Shown: piece by piece, positions 33,694 through 46,599 of the stretch
Layout of the letters: each line of letters begins with the position of its first letter
Numbering within the stretch: the first letter of the stretch is position 1
Assembly (NCBI GenBank): GCA_963682175.1
Contig: OY821777.1
Span: 16,078,001 to 16,142,000 of the forward strand
Reading direction: 5' to 3'
DNA from: Triglochin maritima
Lineage: Eukaryota > Streptophyta > Magnoliopsida > Alismatales > Juncaginaceae
DNA: 64,000 nucleotides
The notes under the pieces: model-generated
The model's input: only the letters and a program-made list of their open reading frames with translations
Databases searched by the model: none
Told to the model about the DNA's origin: nothing
Position numbers and translations under genes: made by a program

Positions 33694-36600
33694 CATTATC
33701 AGCATGATAGTTTCTTGTATGATCGACCGGAGCATGGGCTGATTATAATCTTGGTAATTTCCCAACAAAAAAAGTTTGTTTTCTCTAATTTGCGAGGTCC
33801 AAATAGTAAACACAAACCAAGGTACGTACTCAACCTTTTAGTTGTACGATACGAGAAATCATGAAATTTTATATTCTCAAACTTTTATTTAGCTTTGTTT
33901 CCCTTTTCAATATGCAAAATGTTATTTTTTTGAGATTTTATATGTTTCGGTGTTTTCCCATGCATGATTTTGTTTATGCATGTAATTGATGATTACTTAA
34001 TTGTGTTGACAATTGGTCATGACACTTATCAATATTGTATTTGGAATATTTCTTGCTCACAATATCAGTTATGTGATATGTAAAGCTAAGATTGTACTCT
34101 AGCGATTTATATTCTTGATTCACTTAATGAAAAATAGAGTTAATTGAGACTTTATAATTCATGTATTTTTAAAGGTCTCTTCATATGTCTCAATAAATCA
34201 AGAAATCTGTTTTCAGTTTGCTCGTTGTAGGTCCATGAGTTTATGAGTACATGCATGTACATCTTATTTGCACCTTGATTTGAACAATATTCAGGGCATG
34301 TATTTTAAATCATTGTTTTTACCTAGATTTGGTTCTTCGCTTGTCTATATCAATATATGTCGTCAAAGATCAATTTCATCGGTGCATGGTTTCAAACCTT
34401 AGTTTTCTTTAGTTTTGGTGCCTTTGGTGCATAATATATTGGTATTACAATATTATAATATAATCTTAGAGTTCTTAAGTTTACAAATAAGAAAACTTTC
34501 TAATTCTGCTTTGATATTGCCTTTCTCCAATCGAACTCTGATTTGAGTGTTTAAAATTTCATTTTATGGTTACAACGTGGGCATTGAATTATATACTTAT
34601 GTTCTTTATAAGCATCATTTTTGTAAATTCCAATCCCTACGGGTTGCTTAAATATTATGTTGCCAAAAAGAAATATTATTAATTGCAATTGTCATTAAAC
34701 GGATTTCTTTATGATATTAATCAATATAAGGAAGGATGATATTTTTTGGAGTCTTTGAAACTTGATTTGAAATGTGGTTGTGAATGATATTTGGGTTTAA
34801 GGTTCTTATAAATATAAAAGATTTATAATGTGCTACAAAAGGGGAAATGATTTCTATCTCATGTGGTTTTTGATAGATTCACTTGCTTGATATTTACAAT
34901 GTATATGAGTTTAAAAATGGGTAATAAGTTGCATGTACCAATTATACTCAATGATTGTACGTTATGACTTATAACTCTATACTTGACATCTTGGATAAGA
35001 ATGACGTCTTATCATAGATTATGGATGTTGAACCCAACCCATTGCCTTTTGAAATATCAATGACTAGAGAAAAAAGGCATAAAATCAAGATAAAGAGGAG
35101 GTTGTGATTTTCTTTTGCTATCCTATTTGTTAAAATGATTTTAAAAGTATTATGATTTAATCTCATGTCTTTTTTTGTGGTTGGACAAAACATCGAGTTA
35201 TTGATCAAAATTCTATTATTTCTCGATCCAATGAAACATGAAAAGAAATAGTTACATATTTAGTAGTGCTTCTAAAATTAAATGATATATATCTCATGCA
35301 ACTTCGTATTGATTTACTTGCTTAGTATAAGTTATACGACTTCTTAGTATCATGTTGATTAAAAGAGTATTTGTAAATTGGTTCAAGCATGTGATTATTA
35401 CTTGTTAATTTTGATGCATCACACACTCATTCACAACTATTACAAGCATTCATCTCGTGAGTACATAATATTCATTTTTATAGGTGTATATATGTATAAT
35501 AAAATGTGCTACATTATAGTGGAATTCGAATTACCATGTTACAAGTGATCATTGTTATTGAAAATGATATGAATTTGCCCAGAAGACGAATATCTTGTCA
35601 TCATTGTTATTGAAAATTATATGCATTGGCCCAGAAGACGAATATCTTAATTTTCATGCAATGCTACCACACAAAGATTTAGAGATTATTCATTTAAAGA
35701 GGGTTATGAAATTTTATGATAATCCCTAAATCAAACCTTATGGCTAATTTAGTAAAAATGCACGTCAATCTCTAAATCAAACCTTATGGCTAGAAGATTA
35801 TAGATATATAGAGTTTAGTAGTAAAGAAAAATATTTTATTGATCACTTTACGAATTAATGACCCAATACCCCAGTAGTAGTATGGAATAAAAAAACCCAA
35901 TAGTTTTGGGTTATGCATTACCGATGATTGAAGGTTATGAGAGTTGTTGGAAAATCACGATATCTTTTTTTGTGTGCCGGAATCACTCACTACAAAGTAT
36001 CGTGGAAACAACAACATAAGTAGTGGACTAAAAATTGTGCAAATAACAAGTATGAAATAAAGATGATTTCAATGAGACGAAACATGCCCAGAAGTGACTA
36101 AATAAATCATCTCTTATCCAGTATGTTCAAAAATCCAGTATAGTGTCTGATATAATTTAGACACGGTTTATCAACATGCATATCTGCCAATATTGTTTAT
36201 ACAAATATCATATTATAAATACTTACTTACTTTACTTGTACAATAATGAATAGATTGTTTCCCTCCTACGATTTAAAGCTCCTAAATGGCTAAGTTTTAT
36301 TGTCCAATCCAATAATCATATATATGATGTACATTTTCTAGCATTAGGAGAGAAGCTAGAAACTTAAAGAATGTCAAGAAAATGTATTATATTGAACCTG
36401 AAGTTCATAAGAGAATATACGTACAAGTATGGTTGAACCTGAAGTTTATAAAATCATTATCTTGCATTATCTAGCAAGTAATTGTCATACGTATTTATTG
36501 ATCACAAATGAGTGATTCAGTCTTGTATTACTTGAAATAATACACATAACATAAAGTGAAGATCTCCACATGACAAAATATATTTGAGTTCAACCAACGC

Positions 36601-37699
36601 CAGAAACGTGGACCAGAGAATATATTATTTATGAAAATGAAAAATAAAAGTTAGTCACTTATTACACCTCCTGAAGAGGTTATTCATGAAGAATATATAA
36701 ACCCGGTAAAATAAATGCAGCTGCTAAACAAAAGAAATTCCAAGCATACAGAACGGTCAAATCCTAACATTTTGGGAAACGACGGGGATTTGATTATTAT
36801 TGACATAAAACTTGCAATCAACTATATATGTTGATACGAGAGATATTAAATAAATATTAAAATTATTGTCGACAATTCATTCACCTTCTTAATAGCATGC
36901 TATCTCAAGAGAAAAATTGGATTCAAAACATATGATATTATAAGAATGTCAGAATTCGTATTTGATATAAATAAAAGAATTATAAGAATTCGTATTTGAT
37001 ATAAATAAAAGAAGACGAACAATGTAGAATAAACTCGTTCAATAAATATATTATTTGAACCTGTAGTTCTGATTTCGGAAACAATATGATACATTATAAA
37101 GCGAGAAGTAATATAAGGGTATTCGCAAGACCCAATATCCGTCGTGATGTTACCCATTCTCTCGTAATATTGATAATACGTTCTATTACATGATCAATAT
37201 GATATGCATATAAGATATGTTGTGACTTTAAAGTATTATAAGTCACTTAATATTGGTACTTATATGAGAGTCCCTGAAGGACAAAGATGACAAAGTATAT
37301 TATATAATAACAAGAATCAAAAGATGCACTATACAAAGATCACTATATGAAGAAACAAGTAAGAGTGTGCATATATATAACCTCTTCAATCAAAGTCATC
37401 CCGAAGAATAATACAAAGTTGATCTTAGTCGTCCATATGTTTCACCCAATAACAAAACTTACTATTATTTATTATATGCATATGACTTGATGTCATAGGA
37501 TCTTCAACAGAGTTTTTGAAAACCTGTGAAATATTTAAATGACGGATTTTTAAATATATGACTAGAGATAAACCAATTGTTTTTCGACCTGAAGTTCAAA
37601 CATTTTCCAGAAGAAAATTGGTACAATGATTCAATTGTAGAAAGAAAATATTGAAGAAAAATATTCTACTAAATGCTCACCTTGAAAACACATTAACAA

Positions 37700-38724
37700 A
37701 GGACATTTGTTGTATATCGACAAAGATCCAATTCTTATAGGACCTGAAGTTCCTTATCATGTTCACAGTAAATGTTTTTCTGAAATCATTCAGATGACGT
37801 TCAATGATCTACCAATTTCTAGTCATGCGACAAAGATTTATATTAGTGATGTTTCCTACATGTCCAATACACATCAATTATTATCACAAACTATTTGGTG
37901 TCATTATGTGGAGTCATTACAACTTTATGTAAGTTGGTGAATCAGTTATTGATTCTTACATTCTCATATTGCTATGATATCAATATAAATATGAGACATC
38001 TTTAAATTGTTCATAAGTAATATCTTTTGAGGTAACATATTCATATTTTGCAAAAGTTACCACAGTTTGTGTTACTTACAGTATATCATTTGAGAAAAAA
38101 TGTACAAACACATTTCACAATCCTATTATCTAAGTGAAATATAGTAAATATATATCCATTAAATACGTTAAACTATGTTGTATTTGTTTATTGAATCCCC
38201 ATGCACTTTTGTGTTTAAGAAATTTGTAAAATATATTTGTAAGTTTTTTAAACTACGAATCAGGGGAGCAGATTTGTATTTATCGTCCCTGAAGGACGGA
38301 TATCCCTGAAGGATAAAGCCCAGAAGACTTGTAGTTGCACTTTTTTTCCCTTTTTCCAATTTTTGTCCTAAAAGATTTTATTGGTTAAAGGTTTTTAATG
38401 AGCCAGCTTGTGCAATTTTGTTAGCGTATATTATGTACTCTTTTTCTTAGCTACTTTTTCCCACAAGGTTTGGTAGCAATGTTTTTAACGAGACATAAAC
38501 ATAACGCACATTGTCTAAGGGAGTGTTATAAATGTATGTTGAATTGAGGGGGGAATTATACGCTGCACTCTTTTTTTTCCTTCACCAAGTTTTGTCCCAC
38601 AAAGTTTTACTTGGTAAGGTTTTTAATGAGGCAGACCGATCAAGTGACAACTTTGCAGATCTATTCACCAAGTTGTTGCCTGCCAGAGATTTTGAACGAC
38701 TTGTTTTCAAAATTTATGTTTAGC
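37700..38724 (+). pseudogene. Copia pol remnants (end of RT and RNase H)
   Basis: At about 37707 the frame LYIDKDPILIGPEVPYH resembles the conserved copia text preceding the RNase H part (EILGPEVPY). At about 38640-38722 the frame SSDNFADLFTKLLPARDFER with FKIYV and a stop is the C terminus of copia RNase H (NIADLFTK.LP pattern). The DNA between has no continuous frame. No integrase or protease could be read further left, although the strand and order are right. Confidence 0.8.
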
Positions 38725-38820
38725 GTTTGAAAAACGTTTGTTGAAATGAGGGGGAGGATTATACGCTCTCCACTCTTTTTCCATATACTAAGTTTTTATC
38801 CCAATGAGTTTTTCTTAGTA
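38356..38820 (+). repeat. Four reiterated hairpins upstream of the copia 3' LTR
   Basis: Four copies of a 28-35-nt hairpin, each followed by GGTTTTTAATGAG-like text, lie at 38356-38384, 38450-38477, 38584-38615 and 38786-38820. Stem pairs are CCAAT/ATTGG, GCTAC/GTAGC, ACCAAG/CTTGGT and TACTAAG/CTTAGTA, around similar loops (TTTTGTCCCACAAAGTTTT and variants). The third and fourth copies flank the RNase H C terminus. Confidence 0.8.
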
Positions 38821-38873
38821 ATGTTTTTAACGAGGCAAACTGAAAAACATATAGTTCAAGGTCCAATGGGGAG

Positions 38874-39065
38874 TGTTGCGAAATATTATAGATGCTTCAC
38901 ATTCTCCTCCCATAACTTTATCAACCTCTCACCTTCTCTTTTGTAGCATACACCATTTCAATTGCTTCATTTAGCCTATAAATAAGAGACTATTGTATTA
39001 CTTTGGTGATGATAAAATACAACAATTATTCTCCTCTACATCTTCATCTCATTTGCTCCATGTCC
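38874..39065 (+). repeat. Right LTR of the copia element, truncated by a microsatellite
   Basis: Starts TGTTGCGAAATATTATAG after the purine tract and follows the left LTR through TTTGCTCCATGTCCG, then gives way to TA-rich simple sequence instead of the expected TTATTTCATAACA end. Confidence 0.8.
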
Positions 39066-39535
39066 GTATGTGCATATATATATATGTATATGTATATGTA
39101 TATATATATATGTATGTATGTACATATATATGTATGTACATATATATGTATATACATATATTTATATATATATGTACACACACATATATGTGTGTGTGCA
39201 TACATATGTATGTATGTATATATGCATATAAGTATATATATGTATGCATATATAAATACATACATATATATATGCATGTATGTCTATATATATGTATATA
39301 TATGCAGGTATGTCTATATATATATATGTATATATATGAATACATATATATACTTATATGTATATACATATATGTATACATGCATACATATATACACATA
39401 TGTACATATATATGCATATATACATATATATATGTACATCTATATATATATATACATCTATATATATACATATACATATATACATATATATACATATATA
39501 TACATATATATATACATATATATATATATATACAG
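39066..39535. repeat. 470-bp TA/TG-rich microsatellite
   Basis: Continuous interrupted runs of TATATG, ATGTATGT and ATACATAT. Long Tyr/Ile open frames on both strands arise only because the repeat lacks stops; they are not genes. Confidence 0.97.
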
Positions 39536-39539
39536 AAAT

Positions 39540-41064
39540 TTTACAATGAGACCATATCTTATTGTAAAAAATGAGACTCCATATTTTCCTCCTTTAGATT
39601 TAGATTCAACGGTAGATTTATCCAACATTCAATTTATACAACTTAAGGGTAATATGGTAATCACACACCACATCACACCACACCATCTTCTTCCCATTTC
39701 TATTCTCGTTACAAAACACCTCATTCTCCTCCATTTCCTCACCCCAGCTGAACAATCCAGAACTAGAACCATAACCAGACGACGAGGTCAAAATCTAGGG
39801 TTTCGTCTCTGATCTCGGCTCCTCAGGTGAAATCCCGCTCATATCTTCCTCGATTTGGTGTTTGCTTTGTTGCAGGTAGTGTTCAGAGTGGATTTTGGGG
39901 AATTTCTTTTGGAATTTATATCTACAATTGCAATTTTTGTGTGATTTGATGAGAAAATAGTTCTATTTTTCATTTTTAGTTCTAAAAATAGTTTCCATTT
40001 CCTCTTTTTTCCCATTCCTATTTTCTCATTTGATGAGGAAACTGATATGAAAGTGAAGTTTCTGCTTGATGGTCTTGCAGAAATATGTTGTTTTTCATCC
40101 TATATTTCAGATATGTTGCATGTAATCATATGGAGGTTATAGTAATCATAATAATTATGTAAATAAAGCTCCAAAATTATGTTCTGATGAGACCTGAAGC
40201 AAGTTGTGAGCCTTAAATAAAAGTGTTGTTCTTGTACCAAATGTTTCATCAATAATGATGCAAGTTGATAAAGTTGCTGATAACCAATTTTATCTTACCT
40301 TTTCTGTTTTTTAGTAAGCAAATAAAAATCTTTACAGATATCTTGGTAGGAGGTAACATGGAAGAACTATTGGCTTTTCAAGTTCACAAATTAAATATTT
40401 GATTTTGTAATGCCAAAAGTCAGCAGCTTGATGTGTGTTTCTTAATAGTTGGATCAGATTTTTAGGAATTTTGAATTGGAGTCGACTTATGATTTTTAAG
40501 AATTTCCGTGTGTTTTATGGGATTCTGGTTGGAATTGGTGGCAAAGTTGTTTATATTTGAATTTTGTGGTTTATAATGTACCAATTCATTGTTTTTTGTA
40601 AGAGACATTCTTCATTTCTATTGTGTTTGTAAGGATTTTATTGGAATGTGTCGAAGTTGCTGATACTAACGACGATATGTGGGTTCATGCCTGGTTTTAT
40701 TCGGGGAGTGCATTTTTCAGTTTGAAATCTGAAAAATCGTTACCTGAATATGATTCTTTTGATTTTGTGATGTTGTGGTTGTGTGGAGGGTTTTTGGAGG
40801 TTTTTGGTTTCTAATTGGAAATATTTCTACTACGTGTGAATTTCATGTTTTGCTTTGTGTTGTTTTGCAGGAAAAATTCAATAAAAAAGAGCATAAATGC
40901 TTTGAAAACAAAAAGTTCTTCCTCCATTAAGGTTTATAAACTTTTTCACAAGTAATGGTTCATCCTTAAATTATCCTTCTCTTCCGTAACTATGATATTT
41001 TTTGCAGAAAACAGAGAAAGCAAAAATTGAGAGAAAAAGAATTCAGCCCATCCTCTCGACGGCA
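39540..41064 (+). other. Gene-like leader with possible introns, unrecognised
   Basis: A CT-rich leader-like segment (about 39660-39830) ends in CTCAG/GTGAAA. TTTTGCAG acceptor-like sites occur at about 40868 and 41006, with a short exon-like piece between (KNSIKKSINALKTKSSSSIK in one frame, then KTEKAKIERKRIQPILSTA after the second). This could be the start of a decayed or captured host gene. No domain is recognised and the coding frame is unproven; the 63-codon frame at 40623-40814 looks intronic. Confidence 0.3.
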
Positions 41065-41580
41065 ATTTGTTATTCTTTTTGCTTGTCATATCCTTAGACA
41101 CTTCTCATGCTGAGCATAATCTCATGATAATCAAGTAGTAATTGGTAATACGTTGTGTGAATGGATTGATAGGTTTTGCCACATCTTTAGACACTTCCTA
41201 TGCATGAAGACACACACATGACACTCACATAAATGCTTACATGCGTCATTCATCACTTATTTCACTTCATATGTGCACACACTCCACCTCTTAGGGGTTT
41301 TTTTTCCTGAATTCAATTATCTATATTAGGTCTTTAGTTAGTTTTAGTCAATCTTTAGTTGCTTTCTTTTGCATTTGTTAACTACTTGTTTAGTGTAGTC
41401 TACTTTAATGTAATCACATCTCTTCTTCCTTATTTCGCCACTTGATTTCTGACAAATCATAGACTACTCACCTCCTTGTGGATCGACCTGTACTTACCCT
41501 ATCTTCACCGACGGTTGTGCACTTGTGGTCTAAACTTAATCGACTTGACAATTTTTTGCCATAAGGTGGGGTTAATAAAG
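41065..41580 (+). repeat. LTR fragment of the gypsy family at 57.1-64 kb
   Basis: Text such as GGATTGATAGGTTTTGCCA, TTAGACACTTCCTATGC, ACTCCACCTCTTAGGGGTTTT and CTCACCTCCTTGTGGATCGA matches the reverse complement of the LTR at 57116-58524 in order. No coding sequence; probably a solo or truncated LTR. Confidence 0.75.
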
Positions 41581-41589
41581 GAGGAGTTA

Positions 41590-44340
41590 ATATCTATCCC
41601 AACTAAGCCTCAACGAGAAAGTGTATGGGCAACTCTTATATAGTCTCTTGAACAAAACATTATAAGCCTGATGTTGTTACCTTGCTGTAGAGGATCTTTA
41701 GCCCACTAGATCAAGTGGTGATCTTCCCAATTGCATTCCTTGGATCTGTGATATCCTCCACCCCGATCTTAAAATCTGAGTATCCCGTTCTTATCTCCTC
41801 ATGCTGCAATGCCACCTCAATATCCCCTTAATGATAGCCAAAAGCTCGACTGTTGATTATTTGGTGTAACATCCCAAAACAGCGGAAATTTAAAAATTTA
41901 TAATCAAGACACAGTAACCCAATAATCAAAGACGGGACTGTTACTTCTCATAAAACAAATAGCGGTGCACCAAAATTACATCAGAGTTTGTCAAAATGAT
42001 ACATGATTACAACAAAACGACAACAGAAGATAAAACGTAATCATGTTGACCTCAGCGGTCCGAGAAGAGGATCCAACTCCAAAATGCGCGTGCCCGCCGA
42101 TCACCACCCAACTGGACCTACTGCGGTCCTGAAAAATATATAACAACAATGCCTGAGTTTCCAGAAGGAAACCCCGTATGCCAACTCACCTATATGCATG
42201 CATTACACAAGTGAACCTATCATACTAGTAGCATGTGATGACATCGACAGAATGGAAAACAGTTCCCCCGAAGCGTAAAACAGGACATCAGTCCGACAGT
42301 CAACATCGAGTCTCCCGAGGAGACCTACTGCAGGCACATGTAGCCTTACAGCACGCGACATCGCACCCCCCACACGCAGCTACACTACTCAAGGGTTCGG
42401 CAGGGAGCCTCTGTCACGCCTGCGCGCCAATAGAATACAGATCTGCAAATCTCTGTGGTCGGAGCCACTGGGACCAACGGGGCCGTCGCCCGGAAGGTAT
42501 AACAACAAGCTCGACTGTTGATGATTTGGTGGAGTAGTTCTTCCACGTTTTTGAACATCTTTTTGCACCTGGGTTTCCATATGGTCCAAAGGGTTGCGCA
42601 ACTTGCTTTAACTAAATTCTGATATATAAGTTTTCCTGTGAACCAATCATTTCAATTAAGTATCATGTCTGCTAATGTGACATTTGCTAAAGGAGTGAAG
42701 CATATGTTTGCACAATTGCACGTCTCCAAATGGCTACTGATCGAACACATTGGAAGAGCAAAAGGTTCGTGTCTTTGGGTCTTCCACAAACATCATTCAT
42801 GCATGTCTCTAATTCGACGTTTAAGGTTAACGGGTGTTTGTAAACCATTACTTAAGCCTTTCCAAATAAACATTAGAACACGAGGAGGGATCCTTTTATT
42901 AAACGTGTTACTCCAGAGAGTACAACAGTCCTTTTGGTCACTTGAGTTTTGAGCATTTTGATTTGAGTCAAAGATTAGACGGTAAGCAGACATGACCATG
43001 AATTTCCCATTTGGCGTGAGCTTCAAGATTCTTCATCCTCTTCCGCATTCCTTGGGAGTGGTATAGCTAGGATTTGCTTAGCCGTTGAGTGTGGGAAAAT
43101 GTGATATATCAGCCTTTCATTCCAAAGCTGGGCAAGGGAGATTAATTGATTCACATTGGTAAGAGCACTGGGTTCCAAAGACGTGAGTGGGAGGAATGTG
43201 ACTTTATGATCCAACACCCTGACCACAAGCTGACACTTAAGCTGTTTCCGATCTTTTAACCAATTCCTCGTTTTAACAAGGGAATGATGGTCATTATGCT
43301 CTTTCAGATTCTCGAGTCCCTCGGCTATGAATTTTGTTGCAGCAAGCTCACAGTTGAGAAGTATATAAACTTTAAGAGTTTCACCCATAGTTGTGATTCT
43401 TGGGTCAAAATACGCCGAGCAAGACTAGTTAAAAGCCCTTTGTTCATGGCCTCTAAATCCCGTATACCCAGACCACCATTGTGCTTGGATTGCTTCATCT
43501 TGGACCAGCCTATAGTATGAAGATTTTGTTCCTCTTCTTTGTGAGCCCAAATGAAATTTATTTGCATCTTTTCCAAGTTTGATATAACTGATTTGGGGAA
43601 GGTTGCTATTGGATGTATATGTAGATTAGCAAAAGTTGATTTGACAAGTGCTACTAGACCCGCTGTAGGAAGAAGGTATTTTTCTAGCCTTGAAGCTTGT
43701 CTTCAATCCTTTTCTTGCAGTACATGAGACATTTTGCAAGACTTCGACAATGGAAAAGTAGTACTCCCAAGTAAGTTTCGTTCTATTGCATGCCTGGAAT
43801 TCCTACTAATTAGGCGTCGAAGTCGATTTTGTCGTTCTTGCCTAAGATTTTTGCTGATAAGTATGCTTGATTTCTCACAGTTGATTAACTAACCCGACCA
43901 ATTGCAATATTACCGTAGACTTGTAGAGCTTCCATTATTCGCTGCAGATTTGTTGATGATGCTTCCCCGAATAACATGAGATTGTACGCAAATAGAATGT
44001 GTTAGATACTTGGTCCTCATTGTCCAATTCTAACTCCTCGCAAATGTTGTTGTCTCTCTAAGTCATCAAGATGGGCAGAAAGAGCATTTGCACATAAAAT
44101 AAAAATGCAAGGAGATACGGCATCCTTGTCGGATACCCCGCTTAGGATAGTATAAGGGGTCAATTCCTACATTAATTTTATTAGTATAAGTAGTGGTGGT
44201 GAGACAACTCATACTGAGTTTGGTCACATTCTCATCAAACCTTTGCAAAGGAGCACCAATCGGATAAAGGGCCACTCAAGCTGGTCGAAAGCCTTGGACA
44301 TGTCAGGTTTAGGGTTTAGATTAGGAAAATTCACAAACAC
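41590..44340 (-). pseudogene. Decayed L1-type LINE ORF2 (reverse transcriptase and zf-RVT region)
   Basis: Minus-strand frames in order: RT text LIMSC-like KLSMSCLTTTTYT with RGIRQGC (44275-44066); the RT active-site segment HILFAYNLMLFGEA (about 44005-43965); INFIWAHKEEEQNLHTIGWS with GGLGIRDLEAMNKGLL (43576-43325); and the zf-RVT segment KLTPNGKFMVMSAYRLIF with LWSNTFNKRIPPRV (43026-42793). Plant LINE ORF2 proteins copy their RNA at the target site. Here the frame is broken repeatedly, the 5' part (endonuclease) is missing, and the usual FADD catalytic pair reads FAYN. A 641-bp insertion (41867-42507) splits the 3' part. The extent left of 41867 is less certain. Confidence 0.85.
41867..42507 (-). 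mobile_element. LTR-like insertion within the LINE, flanked by a 24-bp direct repeat
   Basis: The plus strand begins TAACATCCCAAAACAGCGG (preceded by TG); read on the minus strand it ends GGGATGTTACA, typical of gypsy (Tekay/Del-like) LTRs. The inserted DNA is GC-richer than its surroundings. AGCTCGACTGTTGAT[T/G]ATTTGGTG occurs at 41843-41866 and 42508-42531, far longer than the 5-bp duplication of LTR elements. Confidence 0.6.
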
Positions 44341-44529
44341 CTAGCATATATGAATCAAATCAAGCAAAAATATGAAGCAAACCACAAGTAATCAACCCAA
44401 ACACCAAGATATACGTTGAAACCCAATTAGGAAAAACCACGAGCAACGACTGAATTTCACTATGGTGTAAACAGAGATACATGAGATGTTATATAACATG
44501 GAGATAATAGCTTGAAATTGAAAGAAACA
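44341..44529. other. Short spacer with copia-like text
   Basis: GATATACGTTGAAACCCAAT followed by GGAAAAACCACG resembles phrases found in plant copia elements on the minus strand. Too short to place. Confidence 0.35.
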
Positions 44530-46594
44530 TGTTCTAAAAGTTTTACTTTTAAATGTCTTTTATTATGAATTGAATGTGTTGAACAATTTGTTTCTTGATT
44601 AAATGTATTCGTCTTTTGGAAGTGTTAAGGAAGAGACTCTTAGTCCGTAACCATAGAGGTTTGAAAGATAATGGTTTACATAAATCAAAAGTAATTCACA
44701 ATCATGATAATTAACATGAGATATTAATTGCCGAGTTAAGATTGCGTGTTGGTTAAAAGAAATATTGTAACTCTACAAATATTTAACAACATGAGTATAT
44801 GAAATAGAAAATGGTTCTTTCATATATTGAATTGACCTAACAAATGAAACATTATGAAATTGTATTTGTGTCATTAGTGTTTTATTGTGTCTTTGAATCC
44901 TAAGATATGAGACTTATATCTTTTCACATAAGGAGTGTATGATTTGATTATTATCAAAAGATATCAATGAGTATAGTGATAAATGTATTAGTTGGTTATA
45001 CATAATTGTGATGGAAAAGTTGATATGTCAAAAGATTATCATTGCCTCTTTTGACTTCAATGATGATATTGTCGGGCCCCTTGATAAAACGAAATTATAA
45101 TGTGCACAATGTAACTTGTGTATAGTTACATATTTATAATTAGCTTGAGAGATCAAGAAATAAATAGATATTACAAAGATGACACAATTCTACTTTGTTT
45201 AATATTCTCAATATCATGAGGTAAGGGATAGACACAAGTGATATAACATATCACTAAATGAATCGTGTTTGGTTCGAGTGAGCAAAACATCTTTGTTAAT
45301 TGGGTAACTATAATGTGTAGATAAATACCGTTTATAGTTTTTGGTATAATTTGTTTTATATCATTGCCAATATAACTTAGACACTCCTCTAGGGCACACC
45401 ACAAAACTGAGAAAACAAAGAATTTGATTTTACATTTTATATGATGTGTTGCGGTACATGGGGGAAAATATTAAAATCAAATATGTCGTAATTGTGACAT
45501 GGTTAGAATAATTAATAAATTTATATGAGATGATATATTATGGTGTATAATGTTTGACATTATATATGATAATATGTTACATACTATAATGTGATCCAAA
45601 ACATTATAAAATATAAATTTTCTAAAGCCCCAAAGATTGTTTTTTGTTGGATTTTAATCCAAAATTTGATAAAAGCATAAAACAGTGCAAAACGGTCGAA
45701 CGTTTTGCTTGGACCGGTTGACCAAATTTTAACAGTGGCTTTTAAATTCGGAAACGGTCGACCAATTGGACGTGTGGTTTGACCGAAAAATAATAGGAAT
45801 TTTTCTGTTATTGAACAGTCGACCGATGCGAGTCGTGCTTCGACCGAAAATTACCATGAACTTTTTGGTGAAGATTCGGTCGACCGACTGACTAGGAGCA
45901 CAGTACGACTGATGGTGTTGATTTTTGATCAAATGGTCGACCGATTGGAAATTTCGGTCGACCATTTCTACACGGTTTTGCTTTAATTAATAAGAGAATT
46001 TCTTTGATCATGAGTGGAATTGTTCCAATTCGGTCAGAGGGGTTAATAGATGATTATGTGTCGAAATATGATTGGATAAAAGGAGCTATTAACAAGGGAT
46101 CATGTGGAAGTGGGTTGCACATGAATAGGTTTTGAGGAAGTCCTGTAAATAGGATCCTCCTCTCCTCATTGTTAATATACATGTGAATGCAAAATTCTCT
46201 TCTCCATATTTCTCCACCAAATCCATAAGAAAATTCCCTTATTAGTTGAGTGTTTAGTGATTAAATTCGTAGGAGCAAAAATGGGGTAATTAGCTAGATT
46301 CTAGCCTTGAATTAGAGATTGATTTGCTAGCTCCTTTATCTGTAAATCTTGTTTAGAGTTTGGTGAGCACTTGGAGGAATTCCGAGGCGATTCAAGTGCA
46401 ACACGACTCCAGATCTTCGAAAAGTTTTAGAGAACCTTTTGGGTATGATTTTCTTTTATACAATTTAATATTTATGTAGGATACATATATTAAAATGTAT
46501 AGACTATATTTGTACATGAAAATATGAAAATCGATCTGAAATGCTTGTTAAAGTTTGTAAAAATATACACAAGTATAGGACACGAAATTCTATA
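44530..46594 (+). repeat. Large LTR Z1 (same family as 54319-56315)
   Basis: Starts TGTTCTAAAAGTTTTAC and aligns along its length with the LTR at 54319: CGTCTTTTGGAAGTGTTAAGG, AATTCACAATCATGATAATT, GGGCCCCTTGATAAA, a GGTCGACC-rich part (45660-45970), AACAAGGGATCATG and GAAAAGTTTTAGAGAACC near the end. The right boundary (about 46594, TTCTATA) is approximate. A clear primer-binding site is not seen after it. Decayed. Confidence 0.75.
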
Positions 46595-46599
46595 GAAAT

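Larger units (their letters stand above)
33478..39065 (+). mobile_element. Decayed Ty1/copia retrotransposon
   Basis: A left LTR (33478-33693) and a partial right LTR (38874-39065) are directly repeated and share GTGAAATATTATGGATG-like starts, CTCCTCCCATAACTTTATCA and CCTATAAATA TATA boxes. The left LTR is followed by ATTATCAGCATGATAG, resembling the half-tRNA primer-binding site of many copia elements; the right LTR is preceded by the purine tract AATGGGGAG. The 5.2-kb interior is mostly unreadable but retains copia RT/RNase H traces near its right end. The element is heavily mutated and AT-rich. Confidence 0.85.

Noticed and set aside
38993..39812. Long open frames of up to 269 codons on both strands
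   Set aside because: They translate a TA/TG microsatellite into Tyr/Ile repeats; no codon structure or domain.
42235..42537. 100-codon plus-strand frame
   Set aside because: Lies inside the GC-richer LTR-like insertion; no domain and no conservation signal.
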